Positions 10,722 through 23,456 of a stretch of DNA of 64,000 nt are shown piece after piece. This DNA comes from Limnephilus marmoratus. Its lineage: Eukaryota; Arthropoda; Insecta; Trichoptera; Limnephilidae. The translations under genes were made by a program, and so were the position numbers. The stretch's first letter is position 1. Each line of letters opens with the position of its first letter. The stretch is from NCBI GenBank assembly GCA_917880885.1, contig OU862919.1, positions 55,465,058 through 55,529,057 on the forward strand, given 5' to 3'. A model generated the notes under the pieces. The model was not told the DNA's origin, ran no database searches, and saw nothing but the letters and a program-made list of their open reading frames with translations.

Positions 10722-11208
10722 TACATTAACTTAACACAGGAGGCCCTGAGGAAAATTGTCATCTGGGATGCTGTATTTGAGGAGAGGAAGGAATGAATAT
10801 TGGTCTTGAAGAGACCCATGTTGTAGGAAGGAGGAAACACAGAGGCCGGCAAATCATTCCACAGCCGAGCTGTTGAACACAAGAACGAGTCGAAGAAATG
10901 AACCGTTCTCATGTGACAAATGTCAACCGTGTACAAATGTTGGGCACGCGTTAGGCGTGTTTCCCGACTATGCACCGGTGCCGAAGGGATCAATGATGCT
11001 AGTTCCTCGGAGCATCTTCCATTGTAATACCGGTAGAACAAGGATAGCATTCCCACCCAACGCCTGTGCTCTAAAGATTGCAATCCGTCTGTTAAGATGG
11101 GAGAATCTATCAAACGGACCGCCCGTTTCTGCACAGAGTCGAGGGTATTTTTCAGGTATTTTGGAGCTCCAGACCAGAGGCGTACTTGTGATTTGTACAA
11201 AGTTAGCA
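10690..11208 (-). pseudogene. LINE-E: 5'-truncated LINE inserted in the LINE-A endonuclease
   Basis: A minus-strand frame of 159 codons (11200-10721) reads as the C-terminus of a LINE reverse transcriptase: VQKRAVRLIDSP, then LEHRRWVGMLSLFYRYY, then ARLWNDLPASVFP, the standard ending of the family. Its 3' end (CCTCCTGTGTTAAG...) matches the three short LINE tails at 50486-50631, 55170-55300 and 57590-57760. The tail is (TA)n at about 10690-10718, which separates it from LINE-A. The endonuclease and polymerase palm are missing, so it was truncated on insertion. The frame itself has no stop. Confidence 0.82.
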
Positions 11209-13089
11209 GTTGTGTACTATTAATACCTTATCTCCATTTCACAACCAATTTAACGACTACATATGCCTGCTCACAGAAAACGGATTCATATTGACAATCA
11301 ATACACCAACTCGAGAACATGGCACGAACAAATCCTGTTTGGATCACATCAACGTAAAAAATATTAACTTCACTGATTCATTCGTTATCCACACGTCAAT
11401 TTCCGACCACTATACGACAGCCCTGTGCTTTAAAGATAAACCGCCCCCCCTGCTAAAATCAAATACGTCCCTCGATTAAATTTTAATAATTTAATTGAGG
11501 ACTTGCATTTAGAAAACTGGCAAAAAGTATTTGATCAAATTGAGACTGACATTGCGATGAAAGAATTCACTTATATTCTACATACATATATATCTAAACA
11601 TACAAGTAACAAACACATATCGGACAGCCAGTTTAAACTTACGCCCTGGATCTCTCCCGGCCTTTTAAAATCGATTCACAAAAGAAACCAACTTCACAAA
11701 AGGGGCAAAAAGTTTCCAGATAATATTTTAGTACAAACTCACTACAAGAAATATAGGAACTTATGCAAAAAGATTATTAAATATACAAAGGAAAATTATT
11801 TTAAAACGTTCATTTACGAAAATTCTTATTCTCCAAAACGTATGTGGGAAGCATTTCGTAATATTAGTAAAACAAAAATAAACAGGTCTTCCGAAATTAA
11901 ATCGTTAGATATCGGTAACGTAAACTCCTCTAATCCTAAAAATATACCGAATTTTGGTAATAAATACTTCACGTCGGTGGGAACCACACTCGCCAAAAAA
12001 ATTCTCGATAAATGCAATAAAACAGAAATCGAATTTGCCAAGTTGGTCACCTCTAACCTCGTCCATAAAATAGACAATATACAAACATCGACGAATGAAG
12101 TCTTGGAAATAATTGACGACCTAAAGCCATCTAACGCTTGTGGACCAGACAAAGTCTCGACTAATCTACTTAAAGTAACTAAGTCATTCATAGCATCTCC
12201 GATAGCGTTCATTTCCAATCTAAGTCTCAAATCAGGAATATTCCCTAACCATCTAAAACATTCAGTTGTTGTATTACTACACAAAAATGGAGATAAATCT
12301 GCGATTCAAAATTACCGGCTGATATCTTTGGTCAATTCAGTCTCAAAAATTATAGAGAAAATTGTCAAAAATCGTCTTAGCTTTTATCTTGAAGATAATA
12401 ACATTTTTTCTGAGAGACAATATGGCTTCCGGCCGGGTTTAGGTACTGAAAATGCCATTGGCAATCTGACTAAAGTAATTTCCAATAACATCGATCGAGG
12501 AATCAAAAGCATCGCGATCTTCCTGGATCTGGCTAAAGCTTTTGATACCATCTCGCACAAAATCCTTTTGAAAAAATTACAGCTAATCGGTATACAGGGG
12601 CAGTTACTTAAATGGTTAGGAAGCTATCTAGAAAATCGGAGCCAAAGAGTTATTATTAGTGGTACGATCCAGCCAACATCGTATTTGGTGTACCACAAGG
12701 AAGTACTTTAGGACCGATATTGTTCAATATCTATATCAATGACCTTTGCAACAGTAACCTTGCCGATCATATCATCACTTTTGCTGACGATACGGTCTTA
12801 ATATTTGAGGGCAAAAACTGGTATGAAGCGCATAGAAAAGCAGAAATTGGAATAAACAATGTCAAACATTGGCTAGACTATAATCTTCTTACTCTTAACA
12901 CGGATAAGAAAAAATTTATACGTTTTAGTGCAACACAAGCGGGTCAACCCAAGGTAATACTAAATATTACTATTCACATTTGCAATGAACCGAACACTTG
13001 TACTTGCAATAACCTAGAATGCGTGGATAGTTTAAAATATCTAGGGATCACCATAGATAAATATCTGAGATGGGACGAACACATTAACG
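11209..13089 (+). pseudogene. LINE-A ORF2: end of endonuclease and reverse transcriptase
   Basis: The endonuclease continues with CLDHINV and the SDHYTTAL motif (11209-11430). A frameshift, probably in the C7 run near 11444, leads to a 400-codon frame (to 12711) with the linker and the RT fingers and palm: KPSNACGPDKVS, FGFRPGLGTENA, IFLDLAKAFDTISH. A second frameshift near 12690 leads to GVPQGSTLGPI, and then the catalytic FADDTVLIFE near 12780 and KYLGITIDKYLRWDEHIN at 13040-13089. The frame stops there because the Gypsy element is inserted; it resumes at 40055. Two frameshifts are too many for function, but the motifs are all present. Confidence 0.87.
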
Positions 13090-13628
13090 TGTTATGGGCC
13101 TGTTTGAAGTATGAAAACACTTTTATTATTGTATTGTTTTATTTGTAGGTTAAATTTATAATTTACAATTAATAACTTAATTTTACATTTGTTCACTATT
13201 AATTTAAACACTGTTATAATAATCGTTATTACGACTGATCCGTACTGCTTCTGATTTGATCCTGTGCTGAGATGATGTTCTCGTGAATTTATATTAATTG
13301 TTGTGTAAGACTTTCTATAGACGTATTGATTAATAATTCAAATAGTAGTATTTTCAATAACAGATAAGAACTGAATACATTCAATTATTTACGTCTATTA
13401 TTTAATTTAGATTAAGGAATGCAGACTGCAAATAACGTCTGTTGTTTATCATTACTTTGATAATTATTTGGATGTTGATATTGGCATGAATATTTATGTA
13501 AGATATTTACTGTACTATAATTATTTAATATCAATATAAATAAGGAAACTGCAATCAGTATCAATATTCTTCGTTAGTTTACTATGGGTAGATATGTAGG
13601 TACCCGACAAGGTACTAGGTCCATGACA
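13090..13628 (-). repeat. Gypsy-env 3' LTR (539 bp)
   Basis: It matches 39379-39901 along its whole length. It is flanked on the plus-strand left by the TSD AACG and on the right by CCTCCCCCC (13629-13637), which on the minus strand is the polypurine tract GGGGGGAGG that primes plus-strand synthesis. Confidence 0.92.
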
Positions 13629-13665
13629 CCTCCCCCCTTAAATGAGATACAGAGAAGCTGCTATT

Positions 13666-14199
13666 TCATAATACTTCATGCCGTAATCTGGCGCTTCTTC
13701 TCAGAGGTATAGATTGAATTTCTATCTCTTCTGGTTCTTCTATTTCTACATTGGTTACAGTCTTTTTACATATATTAAAAGTTATACAATTCATAATTTT
13801 ATTACACAAAATAGCATGTTTCTTATTTCTAATTTTCTTATACAACTTATATCCTAAATACAATATAAATAATTTCAATAAACTCATAATGATATAAATA
13901 TAACTATTTTTTACAATTTTTTTCAATATGTGTTCTTCTGGATTCATGTTAGTTTCTAATTTATCATATATTTCGTTAAGCTTATGGCTAGCTATAGTTA
14001 AATCATCACGATTGAGTCCATTTAATTTAGGATGCAATAATGGCAAGTTTATTATCTCTTTACTTCTATTTACTCTGCAACAGACATCTTCAAGTATATT
14101 AAAAGATGGAGTTATTGAATATGATATGTTTTTAGTAGATTTTATGATTTCAATATTATTTATCATCGTAGAAGTGCTATATATTTTACATGATGGTTT
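13666..14199 (-). pseudogene. Gypsy env, C-terminal segment with transmembrane anchor
   Basis: A minus-strand open frame of 166 codons (14166-13666) is separated from the rest of env by the Penelope-like insertion at 14200-15530. It contains a hydrophobic stretch of about 20 residues (around residues 89-110) followed by basic residues, as expected for the membrane anchor and cytoplasmic tail of an insect retroviral F-like envelope. It ends about 40 bp from the LTR. The frame is open, but the gene as a whole is split, so no complete envelope is encoded. Confidence 0.75.
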
Positions 14200-15530
14200 T
14201 TTTATTTTTTATTTTTATTTTTATTATATAATCAATAATATCATTATTAAATTAATAAAAACAGTTTATTTTTAAACAGGTTCTGCTGTGTAATTATTGT
14301 TACGCGTGACAGCTGTTTCGCCTTCTGAAGGCATTATCAAACTGTGGCCATGCCACATACAGACGATATATTTATACTATTTCTAGAGAGGTATTTATTA
14401 TGACTCATTTCCAATTTCTGATTAAAAATGACAGACTACTAATGGTTATTATTTTCCCAATTAGTGTAATTTTCCACTTCGACTGATAGTCTAATTATAT
14501 TGTGAGTCATTTGCAAATGCTGACTCATGGTTTTCTTTTCAAGCATAATTAATTATTTTGAATTGGTTTGAAAATATTTAGAAGCCGAGAGTGAATTATA
14601 TTTTTTTGTTCGTTTATTAAAATAGCTTTAGGATTATTATTATGTTTGTTGATTTCCAGCTGCTCTAAAAGATCAAGTTTACGTCCTTTATTTTGGATGT
14701 GTAAAGGAGTTGGTTTATTATCATCGCTAAGTGAGTGATTCTCTTCTAGGAGGTGTCTGGCAAATTGAGATTGAATTTTATTATTGTTTTTAAATGATCG
14801 TATGTGCTCTTTGAATCTAGTATTAAAGGACCGGCCAGTTTGCCCAACATAAACAGCGTTGCATTCGTCACACTGGAGTTTATAAATGCCGCTATTTTTT
14901 AGTTTCGGTGTTTTAATTTTCGAGTTTTTAAGGGATGATCCCATATTATGATTAGTGCGGAAGGCAATGTGTAATCCACAATTTTTGAGAACTTTAGCAA
15001 TTGTATTAGATGTAGGTCCGACAAATTCCAAACACGCAAATTTATTATTCGTTTTATTATTAATCGTTGGGTAAATTACAACGATTACAAACATAATAAT
15101 AATCCTAAAGCTATTTTAATAAACGAACAAAAAAATATAATTCACTCTCCGCTTCTAAATATTTTCAAACCAATTCAAAATAATTAATTATGCTTGAAAA
15201 GAAAACCATGAGTCAGCATTGGCAAATGACTCACAATATAATTAGACTATCAGTCGAAGTGGGAAATTACACTAATTGGGAAAATAATAACCATTAGTAG
15301 TCTGTCATTTTTAATCAGAAATTGGAAATGAGTCATAATAAATACCTCTCTAGAAATAGTATAAATATATCGTCTGTATGTGGCATGGCCACAGTTTGAT
15401 AATGCCTTCAGAAGGCGAAACAGCTGTCACGCGTAACAATAATTACACAGCAGAACTTGTTTAAAAATAAACTGTTTTTATTAATTTAATAATAATATTA
15501 TTGATTATATAATAAAAAAATAAAAATAAA
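14200..15530 (-). mobile_element. Penelope-like element PLE-1 with ~445-bp inverted arms, inserted in env
   Basis: The arms 14200-14647 and 15089-15530 are near-perfect reverse complements, each containing the marker GAAACAGCTGTCACGCG (at about 15417 and, inverted, near 14305). Between and overlapping them lies a minus-strand GIY-YIG endonuclease frame. The right arm repeats the C-terminal codons of that frame in the plus direction, so the element looks like a partial inverted dimer. No reverse transcriptase remains. Penelope-like elements are known for truncation and for direct or inverted terminal copies. Confidence 0.82.
14549..15094 (-). pseudogene. Penelope-like polyprotein fragment: GIY-YIG endonuclease domain
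   Basis: The minus-strand frame has SGIYKLQCDECNAVYVGQTG, the GIY...YVG core of the GIY-YIG nuclease, with FNTRFKEHIRSF and HLLEENHS after it, in the arrangement seen at the C-terminus of Penelope-like reverse transcriptases. The conserved CX2C just inside the GIY-YIG motif is present. The first residues (from 15094 to about 15088) derive from the inverted-repeat junction and not from the protein. The RT domain that should precede it is absent, so this is a fragment although the frame has no internal stop. Confidence 0.85.
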
Positions 15531-15534
15531 CAAG

Positions 15535-16921
15535 GAGTTCTACAAATTAAACTTGATAACAATAAATAAATTTACATGATGGGTTTACATTTAATATTCC
15601 AGTATTTTTTAATACAATGTCAAATGGATTTGACTTATTATATTTAATTGTTATCAAGGTTTCTTTGGGGAACACATAAATCCAATGATTGTCATTTAAT
15701 TTATGCCAGACTTCATTTATGTAATTTAAAAGTCTGGTATCACAACTTGTGGGTATGTGATTATTTAAATGTAATAGTTCTACTTCACAGATTACTCTAC
15801 TGAATAAAGAGTATATTGCATTATTAGAAGAACACATCAATTTACTTTTACTAATTTCTTTACAACTATCTAAATTATCTAATACTACATACTGTGTTTT
15901 ACTATCTGATATGGCTAAATTTTTTACTGAAGGTAAAATGAAGACATACAATCCATCTGGTTTTTTCATAGGTAAGGGTATTAATTCATATAAATTAAAA
16001 TTCAAAAAACACTGTTGGTTGGATAATACAAATACAATTCTTTTATCTACGGTAAAAACATCAAGTTTTACTAAACTTAATAAATCATTAACAAATTTCA
16101 TATTTAAAGGCAATGGATAAGACATTGAGTTTGGTAAATATGGAATAGATTTAACGAGTTCTTCTAAGTACTGCGTTGGATTAATCAGAAATGGATGTAC
16201 AATATTATTTTTTGCAAACAAAATAGTATTTACTAGAGAAGAATATTCATTTTGCAATTCGGAAGTTAGAAGTGTTAAAAGGGCTAAATGTTGTTCTACA
16301 TCTTGTTTGATTTCAATATTAAAGACGTTTTTATTCACGACTTTTGCGTACTTTTCTATATTAACAAAATTTCTTCATTCATATTTAAGTTAGTTATTGT
16401 ATTATTAAAATTTATTATGGCTGTTTTTACAACTTGTGTTTGTTGTTTAAGAATATTAAATAATTCCTTTTCATCTTTATGTACATGATTAATGGCTTCA
16501 TTATAAAATAACGCATTATCTTGATCCAACGGTCCAAAAACAGTATTAAATAATTTTCCTCCCATATCAATCCATGCTCGTTTTTGACGTTTTAAACTAT
16601 TTTGACCAACAAGACTAGTTAAAGTGTCTTGCTCTCTATGCAATTCTTCGATGATTTGCTTCAAAATTCTTAACGAACGTTCACATAAACTTAGTGTTTT
16701 ATAAATATCTCCATTACAAATAATTTCTGTTCCTTTATGTATTCTATCAACTAATTCTACTTTCTTCTCATATTCACTTATATCTAGATATGTTACTAAT
16801 TTCCATTTACTTTCTACAAAATTTACATTTTTAATATGATTATAATAGAGTCCTGATGAGGATGCAATTTCTGTCCAATTAATGTTTTCTAAAGAAAAGG
16901 TTGTAGTTGTAGTTGAGAAGA
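15535..16921 (-). pseudogene. Gypsy env, ectodomain segment (F-like envelope glycoprotein)
   Basis: Directly after the integrase stop the minus strand carries an envelope-like gene in two main frames (16664-16356 and 16338-15547) plus an upstream piece to about 16919. A basic RQKR cleavage motif near 16580 is followed by a Gly-rich fusion-peptide-like stretch (GGKLFNTVFGPLD) and a heptad-like helical region. This is the layout of the F-like envelope of insect errantivirus-type Gypsy elements. At least one frameshift near 16340-16360 and the PLE-1 insertion break the gene. I see no clear signal peptide; in such elements env is usually made from a spliced RNA. Confidence 0.82.
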
Positions 16922-18676
16922 TTAATCTGTAATAAAGGCGGGTTTAATCATGTTAAAATGTACTTTTACTTTCTTTTTCTTTATTAGAATTGTACAATTA
17001 ACTGTAGAGTTAATTTCAATTATCTGGTAAGGTCCTGTATAATTTTGAGTTAACTTTTTACATTGTCTAGGTTTATGGTTTTCGTTCTTTAGATAGACCA
17101 TATCCCCTATTTTATATTTTTCATTATTTATGACCCGTTTATCGAATATTTCCTTTGATTTATTTTTGCTATCTAATAGATTATTTCTAGCTATTTCTTG
17201 AGTTTTATTTAATTTAAACTTTAAATCATCTAAAAAATTGTCGTACGTGTATTTAAATTCTGGCTCTTGTATAATTGAACTAGGTAAATCAGGTTTCACT
17301 CCAAAAACTAATTCGTGTGGACTATACTTAGTTGACGTGAGAGATGTGGTATTATAAGAAAACATAGCCATGTCAATCCAGTCGTCCCAATCAGATTGTG
17401 AGTCTGATATGTAATGTTTTAAATGATCGGCTAACGTTGCATGTGACCTTTCTAAAGCACCATTAGATTGAGGTCTATAGGCCGTTGTTTGAATCTTCTT
17501 TATCTTAAAAAGTTTTGAAATTTCTTTTATTAGATTCGATGTGAAATCTGCGCCTTGATCTGTTAGAATAGTAGAAGGTATACCGAATTTACAAATGAAT
17601 TGAGTAACTAATTTATTTGCTATCGTTGCGGATTCATGATTCGGAATTGCATATGCTTGTGAGTATTTCGTCAAATCATCTTGTAGAGTAAGGATATACT
17701 TATTGCCATTTTCTGTCAAGGTTGACGGTCCTACAATATCTAAAGAAATTTTCTGAAATGGTTTAAGAGATATACTAGTTATCTCCATTGGTTGAATATT
17801 TCTTTTCCTAGATATTTTATTTTTTTGACAAGATTCGCATTTTCTTATGTAATCCCTAATATTCCTTTTCATTCCTTTCCAACTGTATTTAGTTTTTATG
17901 CGATTAAAAGTTTTGTGAAATCCTGAATGACCTGAGGATGGATTATCGTGATTTTCTTTTAAAATTTCTGCTATCATTTCTGGTTCTGGGGTAATAATTT
18001 TATCATTACAAATTGTAATATTTATTCTAGTATTTCTAAACACATACTGAATCATTTGTTTAATTTTTTCCCATTTAAGATGTTTGTATTTACAACATAA
18101 TCTTGGAAGTGATATTGCATGAGTGTTATCAACTTTCAATTTTTCCTTTAGATTTCTCAGAATTAAAAATATGTCCCTGTATGCGGGTTTATCCCAAAAA
18201 TTTTGTTTTATTATCATATGGTAAATGCCTTTACTATCGCGTGTACTATACAAGATATCTCCAATATTGGTTATATTGGTTTTTAATTCATCATAATTAT
18301 TAATTAAATTAAATATTTCCAAGGCTATTTCGTCATATATTTCAAGGTCTGCTGATAAACAATGACCAATATTGTCTTTGCGTGTAATTAAACATTCTTC
18401 TATCTCATTAAAACTGTAAATATTTGGGTCTAAATTAGACTTCTCAAAGTTGATATAATCGTCATAGGTATCTTTAGAAGAATTATTTATTTGAAGAACT
18501 ATTCTTGATAGGCTATCTGCATTTGAGTTTAATTTCCCTGGCTTGTAGATTGTTTCATATTGATATTCTTCTAATTTTAATTTCCATCTAATTAATCTAG
18601 ATCCTGGATCTTTTACATTAAAAAGCCATGTAAGAGGTCGGTGATCAGTTATGATCTTAAATTTTCTACCATACAA
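16922..18676 (-). pseudogene. Gypsy pol, RNase H (end) and integrase
   Basis: A 584-codon minus-strand frame has no internal stop. It begins in RNase H (TDHRPLTWLF, NSNADSLSR). The integrase follows: an HHCC zinc-binding region (GHSGFHKTF, then CESCQKNK near 17830), a catalytic core with SLDIVGP, LTDQGADFTS and YRPQSNGALERSH supplying the D, D and E, and a GPY/F-type C-terminal module (YTGPYQII) near 17030. The integrase would insert the element DNA into the genome. It ends exactly where env begins. Upstream it is cut off from the rest of pol by a frameshift near 18690-18760 and by the insertion of element B. Confidence 0.9.
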
Positions 18677-18689
18677 ATAAGGCTTGAAA

Positions 18690-19088
18690 TGTTTTACCGC
18701 AAATATTATAGCTAATAATTCTCTTTCCGTGGTCGAATAATTAGATTCGGCCCTGTTTAGTGTTCTAGATGCATAAGCGATAGGTAAATTTTACCTATCT
18801 GTCCTTGACTGAGGATCGCGGATAATGCAAAATTACTGCTATCTGTAGTTAGATTGAAAGGTTGACTGAAATCTGAATATTGTAAAATTGTATCACTTGT
18901 TAGAATGTTTCGCAATTTGTCAAATGATTCTTGTTGAGGCTTATCCCACAAAAATGTTTTATCCTTTTTTAAAAGGCTTGTTAATGGTTTCGTAATGTTA
19001 CTGAAACCCTCAATAAATTTCCTATCATATCCAACTAAGCCTAAAAATGACTGAATATCTTTTGTCGAGTTTGGTACTGGGTATTTGT
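18690..19088 (-). pseudogene. Gypsy pol, RT thumb and start of RNase H
   Basis: From the element B junction at 19088 the frame continues the RT connection, with SFLGLVGYDRKFI near 19040, KPLTSLLKK near 18970, and the RNase H start TTDSSNFALSAILSQG at about 18865-18820. A frameshift follows near 18790 before the next segment at 18676. The first codons join in frame to the RT segment ending at 34978 when element B and one TTGT copy are removed. Confidence 0.85.
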
Positions 19089-19813
19089 TGTTAGCGGACC
19101 TACCTGGGGGTCCCTACATTCTGCCGACAGACTAGCTCAGGTTTTAGTCAGCAGAGCGGGAGAGGCCCTCACCACCAGGGTGGTAGGATCTGTGAGGCGT
19201 GTGTGTCTTTCCTGAAATAAAACTCCAATTTCTACGGGCTGGGGGAAGGCAGTGAAACAGTAGCCAGGGTAAACAACAGTTATATTGGGTAAAACACTTG
19301 CGTATACACAATATCACAATAATGCATACAGAGTAATACAGGGTAGCAACAACAGTTCTGTCTAAAATGGAGGAATCTGTCACTATAATCTCTCTGGAAG
19401 GGGTTATTTATCTCCGCGGTGAATTTACAGCGAACACACGCAAATATGGGGGAATATAACGGCTTGGGTACTCACAGTGAGCGTCTGGACTCTTGTATCT
19501 TCAGTGTCGGGAAAGAATTCGGCCATTCTCGGTGTCCTAGTGTATCACTTAGCAAAACACGTTCCATTGTTCTTGCGCGGAACCTTCTAGAATGGGCGCG
19601 GAACGGTCCTCACACTATACGTGCTTACTAGACCGGGAGCTGCGGGCGAGTGGCGGTTGGCGGCTGGTTACCCGGTGGCTTGGGTTCCGTCGCCGGTAGC
19701 GCGCCGGCAAGCTAGCGGAGGGGGAGCGAAACTGTAGTTTGCGCAGTGGCGTGCGCTACAACTTGGGAGGAGGGGCCGAGTAATTTGCAGGGGCATATTT
19801 GTGTATCGTAACA
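19089..19813 (-). repeat. Element B 3' LTR (725 bp)
   Basis: It pairs with 34276-34977. Compared with that copy it has 9-bp and 15-bp extra stretches near 19695 and 19783. It is GC-rich near its right end. Short open frames within it are not genes. Confidence 0.92.
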
Positions 19814-21158
19814 CCTCCCCCCGCGCTCGGAAAAAAAGCGACGTGGCAATGGAGCAATAGGGCAAGAACCCTCTACGTTACCCGCGGGAGTTGAAAGAGA
19901 GATTTGTTGACCAGAGAGAGAGCTGACTAACATCTTAAAACTAGCTTATGCCATGGGCTAGGTACAATGTTTGTCAGGGTAGGGAGGGGGGTACATAAAA
20001 TATGAGGAACAGGCAGTTATCACATGAGGGGTGAAACAACATACATATTTATGCAATTGAAAGAACAAAAACAAGGTTATGAAAATGTGAAAACAAAGAC
20101 AAAATTATGAAAATGTGAAAACAAAGACAAAATTTTGAAAAAATGAAAACAAAGACAAAATTATGAAAAAGTGACTCTAGAGTTTCATTGGTCTGGAAGC
20201 TAAATTGCGGTGCGTAGATTTGTTTATGTTTTTGACGGGGTTCGAAGAGTTTCGGAGAATTGCGAAGAGACGTGATTTCACAGACTCTAAAGGGATTACA
20301 TTATCACTGTAATCTGACCCATTTAAGATAACACTCAAGAGTACACTAGGGCTTTGGAGAAAAAACACTTTGTTTTGTCGTAGACGTCGAAGATTATGAA
20401 GTGAAGACTATGGTTGCAGTGCGGAGGGCTATGGTTACAGAGGTCGTTGAGGAGAAGAATCCAGGATCTGCAGACATGCCAGTACGAATCCTAATGTGCC
20501 ATTATGGTGGGCACGGATCGTGTATAATGGTTATCGAAGCATAATGTGGCTCGGAATAACTTGTGAGGGTGCGCATTCAGCGAATACTGGAGAGTCAAGG
20601 TAATAATGGTTTACACATGACACGTTGTGCGTCACTGCATGACAGAGCAAGAGACGGCAAAACTGGCTTGGTAGCGAGAGCAGGAATAAAACCCAGGGGC
20701 TAGCGTGCCCAAAGGTAGTCCAGAGTATCATTATATATAGCGGGACAACTCGGCTCGCAATGGCGCAACAAGACAACATACATAGGGGTGGTATGGTCTG
20801 TGCTTTCAGGAACAAATATGTAGAAAATGGCGGCGGGGGACCTCCGTAACCACAGCGAAGGCTGCCAGGAAGTGAAGCTCAGCTTGGCTGCCGATGGAGA
20901 CATCCTTCTGGGCTTCTTTTTAAATCCGGGAGGAATTTTTATTAAAGCAAAATTCTTGAAGTTTACCTGCCTAGAGACCAATGAAGAAAAGTTTGTTCAG
21001 AGAATAGCAAACGAGGTTTTAACCCGGTGACCCAGAGAGATTGAGAGAGAGAGAGAGAGAGAGAGAGATTCCTAGCTAGTGTACAATTACATTTTTGAAA
21101 ATAAATACAAAGGCATCCTTTGTTAAGATAACCTGGTTTTGCCGGGTGACAAAATACC
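19814..21158 (-). other. Element B internal region, left part (3' side)
   Basis: Non-coding. It starts with the polypurine tract and a block (GCGACGTGG...AATGGAGCA...TAGGGC) also found next to the D LTR at 23080. It then holds A-rich GAAAACAAAGACAAAATT repeats (20080-20165), a module with a conserved hairpin (20294-20314) shared with D, a second shared module at 20838-21005 (matching 24267-24425), and a (GA)n run at about 21040-21068. The open frames here are short, overlap one another and match nothing I know. Confidence 0.75.
20294..20314. other. Conserved covarying hairpin, element B copy
   Basis: GATTACA-TTATCAC-TGTAATC forms a perfect 7-bp stem with a 7-nt loop. The matching site in element D (23457-23479) changes two stem pairs on both sides and keeps the loop as TTGTCAC. 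Confidence 0.6.
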
Positions 21159-21530
21159 TTGGTTAATAATAATAATAATAATAATAATATATCTTTATTG
21201 AATGAAATTTGCAAGATTATAACTAAAAAAGTTTACAGTGGTTTAAAATTACACAAGAACAAAAGGATATCAACAGAAAAAAATATAAATATGAACAGTA
21301 GATAAATGAAAAATAGAAAATAGTTATAAATTTTGGTTTTTCAGTAATCTGCCTCACTAGGCTAGCCTGTGTTGAGGCAGTAGTTTTTAAATCAATTTAT
21401 AATACTTATAAACATACCTACACTTTTATTAAAAAAGTAATCACATAAGAGATTGGTTTCATTAATAATAATTTTAAATAAAAGCAACCAATACATTTCT
21501 TGTATATTTCCATTGTATAATACCAAATCA

Positions 21531-22360
21531 TTAATAATTTCGAATTTGGGTAAGTGCACCGGTAAAGGCCCTATCATTATTTTTGATCCAGATTTTTATG
21601 TTATTTTTGAAATTTTTTTGAGAATCACATTTTTTTATTCTATCTGGAAGAATGTTGTAAAGTCTTGTTGCAAGGTATCTGAAATTTCGTTGACCAAAAG
21701 TAGTATGCGTTTTGGGGATTTGTAGTAAGTCTTTGTCATTGTTTCGAGTAAAGCGAGTATTTAATCTTTTTTCATAGTATTTATGTATATTTGTGTATAG
21801 ATGAGTAAGGATTGTTTTTGCATATATCTGCCGAACGTCAAACATATTCATAATATTGAAGAATAAGTTCGAGTCTGTAATTAGAGGTAGTCTAAGAATC
21901 AATTTTATAATAGTTTTCTGTGCCTTTATGATTGGGTCTAGTGCTGATGCAGTACCGCCTCCCCATGCAATGATACCATACTCAATAATAGATTGACAGA
22001 CTGCAAAATAAATCATTTTCAAGTGTTGTAAGTCGAGAAAGTTTCTTATCGTTCTGAAAAAGTGCATGGTTTTTCTTATTTTGTTTGCAATTATTTGAGT
22101 ATGAATATTCCATTTGAGATATGGATCAATTGTGAGGCCGAGATACTTCATCTGTGTAGTGCGCTCAATGTAGGGACACTGACATGATTCATCGGAATTA
22201 AAACATTTGTGTATCCTAATGGAGGCATCATCATGCGGCTGACCAGTTATATTTATACTTGATGTGACATATTTAGTTTTCTCGGTGTTCAAAGTGAGCG
22301 TATTTGTATCTAACCATTTTTTTATAATGTTTATATCCGTTTCAGCTTTTTTGTAGACAT
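21531..22360 (-). pseudogene. LINE-C ORF2, C-terminal third
   Basis: About 275 codons are continuously open from the element D junction. They include KKWLDTNTLTLNTEKTKYV, KYLGLTIDPYLKWN and YGIIAWGGG, and end near LYNILPDRI, the RT thumb and C-terminal region of a CR1-group polyprotein. The stop is at 21531. The region before 22360 in the same open frame is LTR sequence of D and is not part of the protein. There is no stop or frameshift in this part. Confidence 0.87.
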
Positions 22361-23059
22361 TGCTAGCATTGGCGCTACTTGCGGCCAACGCTAAACCCTA
22401 AACCTGGAAAGGACATGCAATAAACAAGCCGGCGGCTAGCTCTGCACAGCCGGCGCGAGCAAGGTCCCTCTTAAACCCAGGGCGAGTGTCTGTGGTTCGC
22501 TTGTTAATTCCTACTCCCCTTCCTTTCCTCAAAATCTCCAGGTCTCCTTCCTCAATCAGAACACAGTTGTTATGCACGAAAAAGGGTTTTATTCAATTAA
22601 AGGTGAACAGGGTTCTACAAAAGGCCAGCATCGGCACTACACACATGAGTATTTGACTATCTCTAATTAATTCTATCATAACGGGGGGAGCTTCTCTCAA
22701 CTCTCTCTACACGTGTTTAGTGAATTTAAATGTCAGTTCTTAGCACACAGAGGGGTAGCAAGGTTCATTGGTACTCACAAGCAGGAGATAGGCGGTCGGC
22801 AGACAGGATTCTGGGTAGGCGTAAGCCTCTTTAAGCACAATACACAATTAAAGTAAAACATCGTGAGCGTTTACGGAGAGCGCCTAGCGCGAATCACGGG
22901 GAACACAGTTATTCTGCCGAAGGCCGGCGAAGGAATGGGAGCGGGGAGCCGCTCGGCGCTTGGCACGGGCGCCGCGCGGTGCGGGGAGAGGGGCGGAGGG
23001 CCTGTGCGAGGGGTCAATTCGCTATTAGCTCGCACGGGAAACAATTCCGTAACGTAACA
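22361..23059 (-). repeat. Element D 3' LTR (699 bp)
   Basis: It is identical to 32318-33016 except for four substitutions (near 22657, 22750, 22753 and 23008). The GC-rich end near 22920-23000 gives open frames in both copies that I do not count as genes. Confidence 0.95.
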
Positions 23060-23456
23060 CTTCCCCCCTCGCCGCAAAAAAGGCGACGTGGTAATGGAGC
23101 AGTAGGGCTAAGAAATCCTCTTACCCTTCTAGCACTTGTGCCAAAAAAAAAACATCCAAGAGAAAGGGGGGAGAGAGAGAGAGAGAGAAAAAGAAAAAGG
23201 TTGCTAGCTACAAAATAGTAGAAACAAAAACAAAAGAGAAAAAAAACATGGTGAACAAAGAATTATACAAGAATGTACATGAAAGAGCAGTGGCATACAT
23301 AAATATAAACAAGGACCTGCTGGAGAAAGGTACAAGGGTTATGCAGTGATAGAAAAAAAAATGACTCTAAATTGTATCATTGGTCTGTGAGCTAAGTTTG
23401 CGTAGCGTGGTTTGCGTAGGATGTTTGGGGTGTTTGAACGTTGCACTGAAGTTATA

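Noticed and set aside
10713..10729. YIYIYI end of the LINE-A endonuclease frame
   Set aside because: It is the (TA)n tail of the inserted LINE-E.
22863..23218. Open frames in the GC-rich LTR ends of element D (also at 32820-33028)
   Set aside because: They recur only because the LTR is repeated, overlap on both strands and end in plain LTR or flanking sequence.
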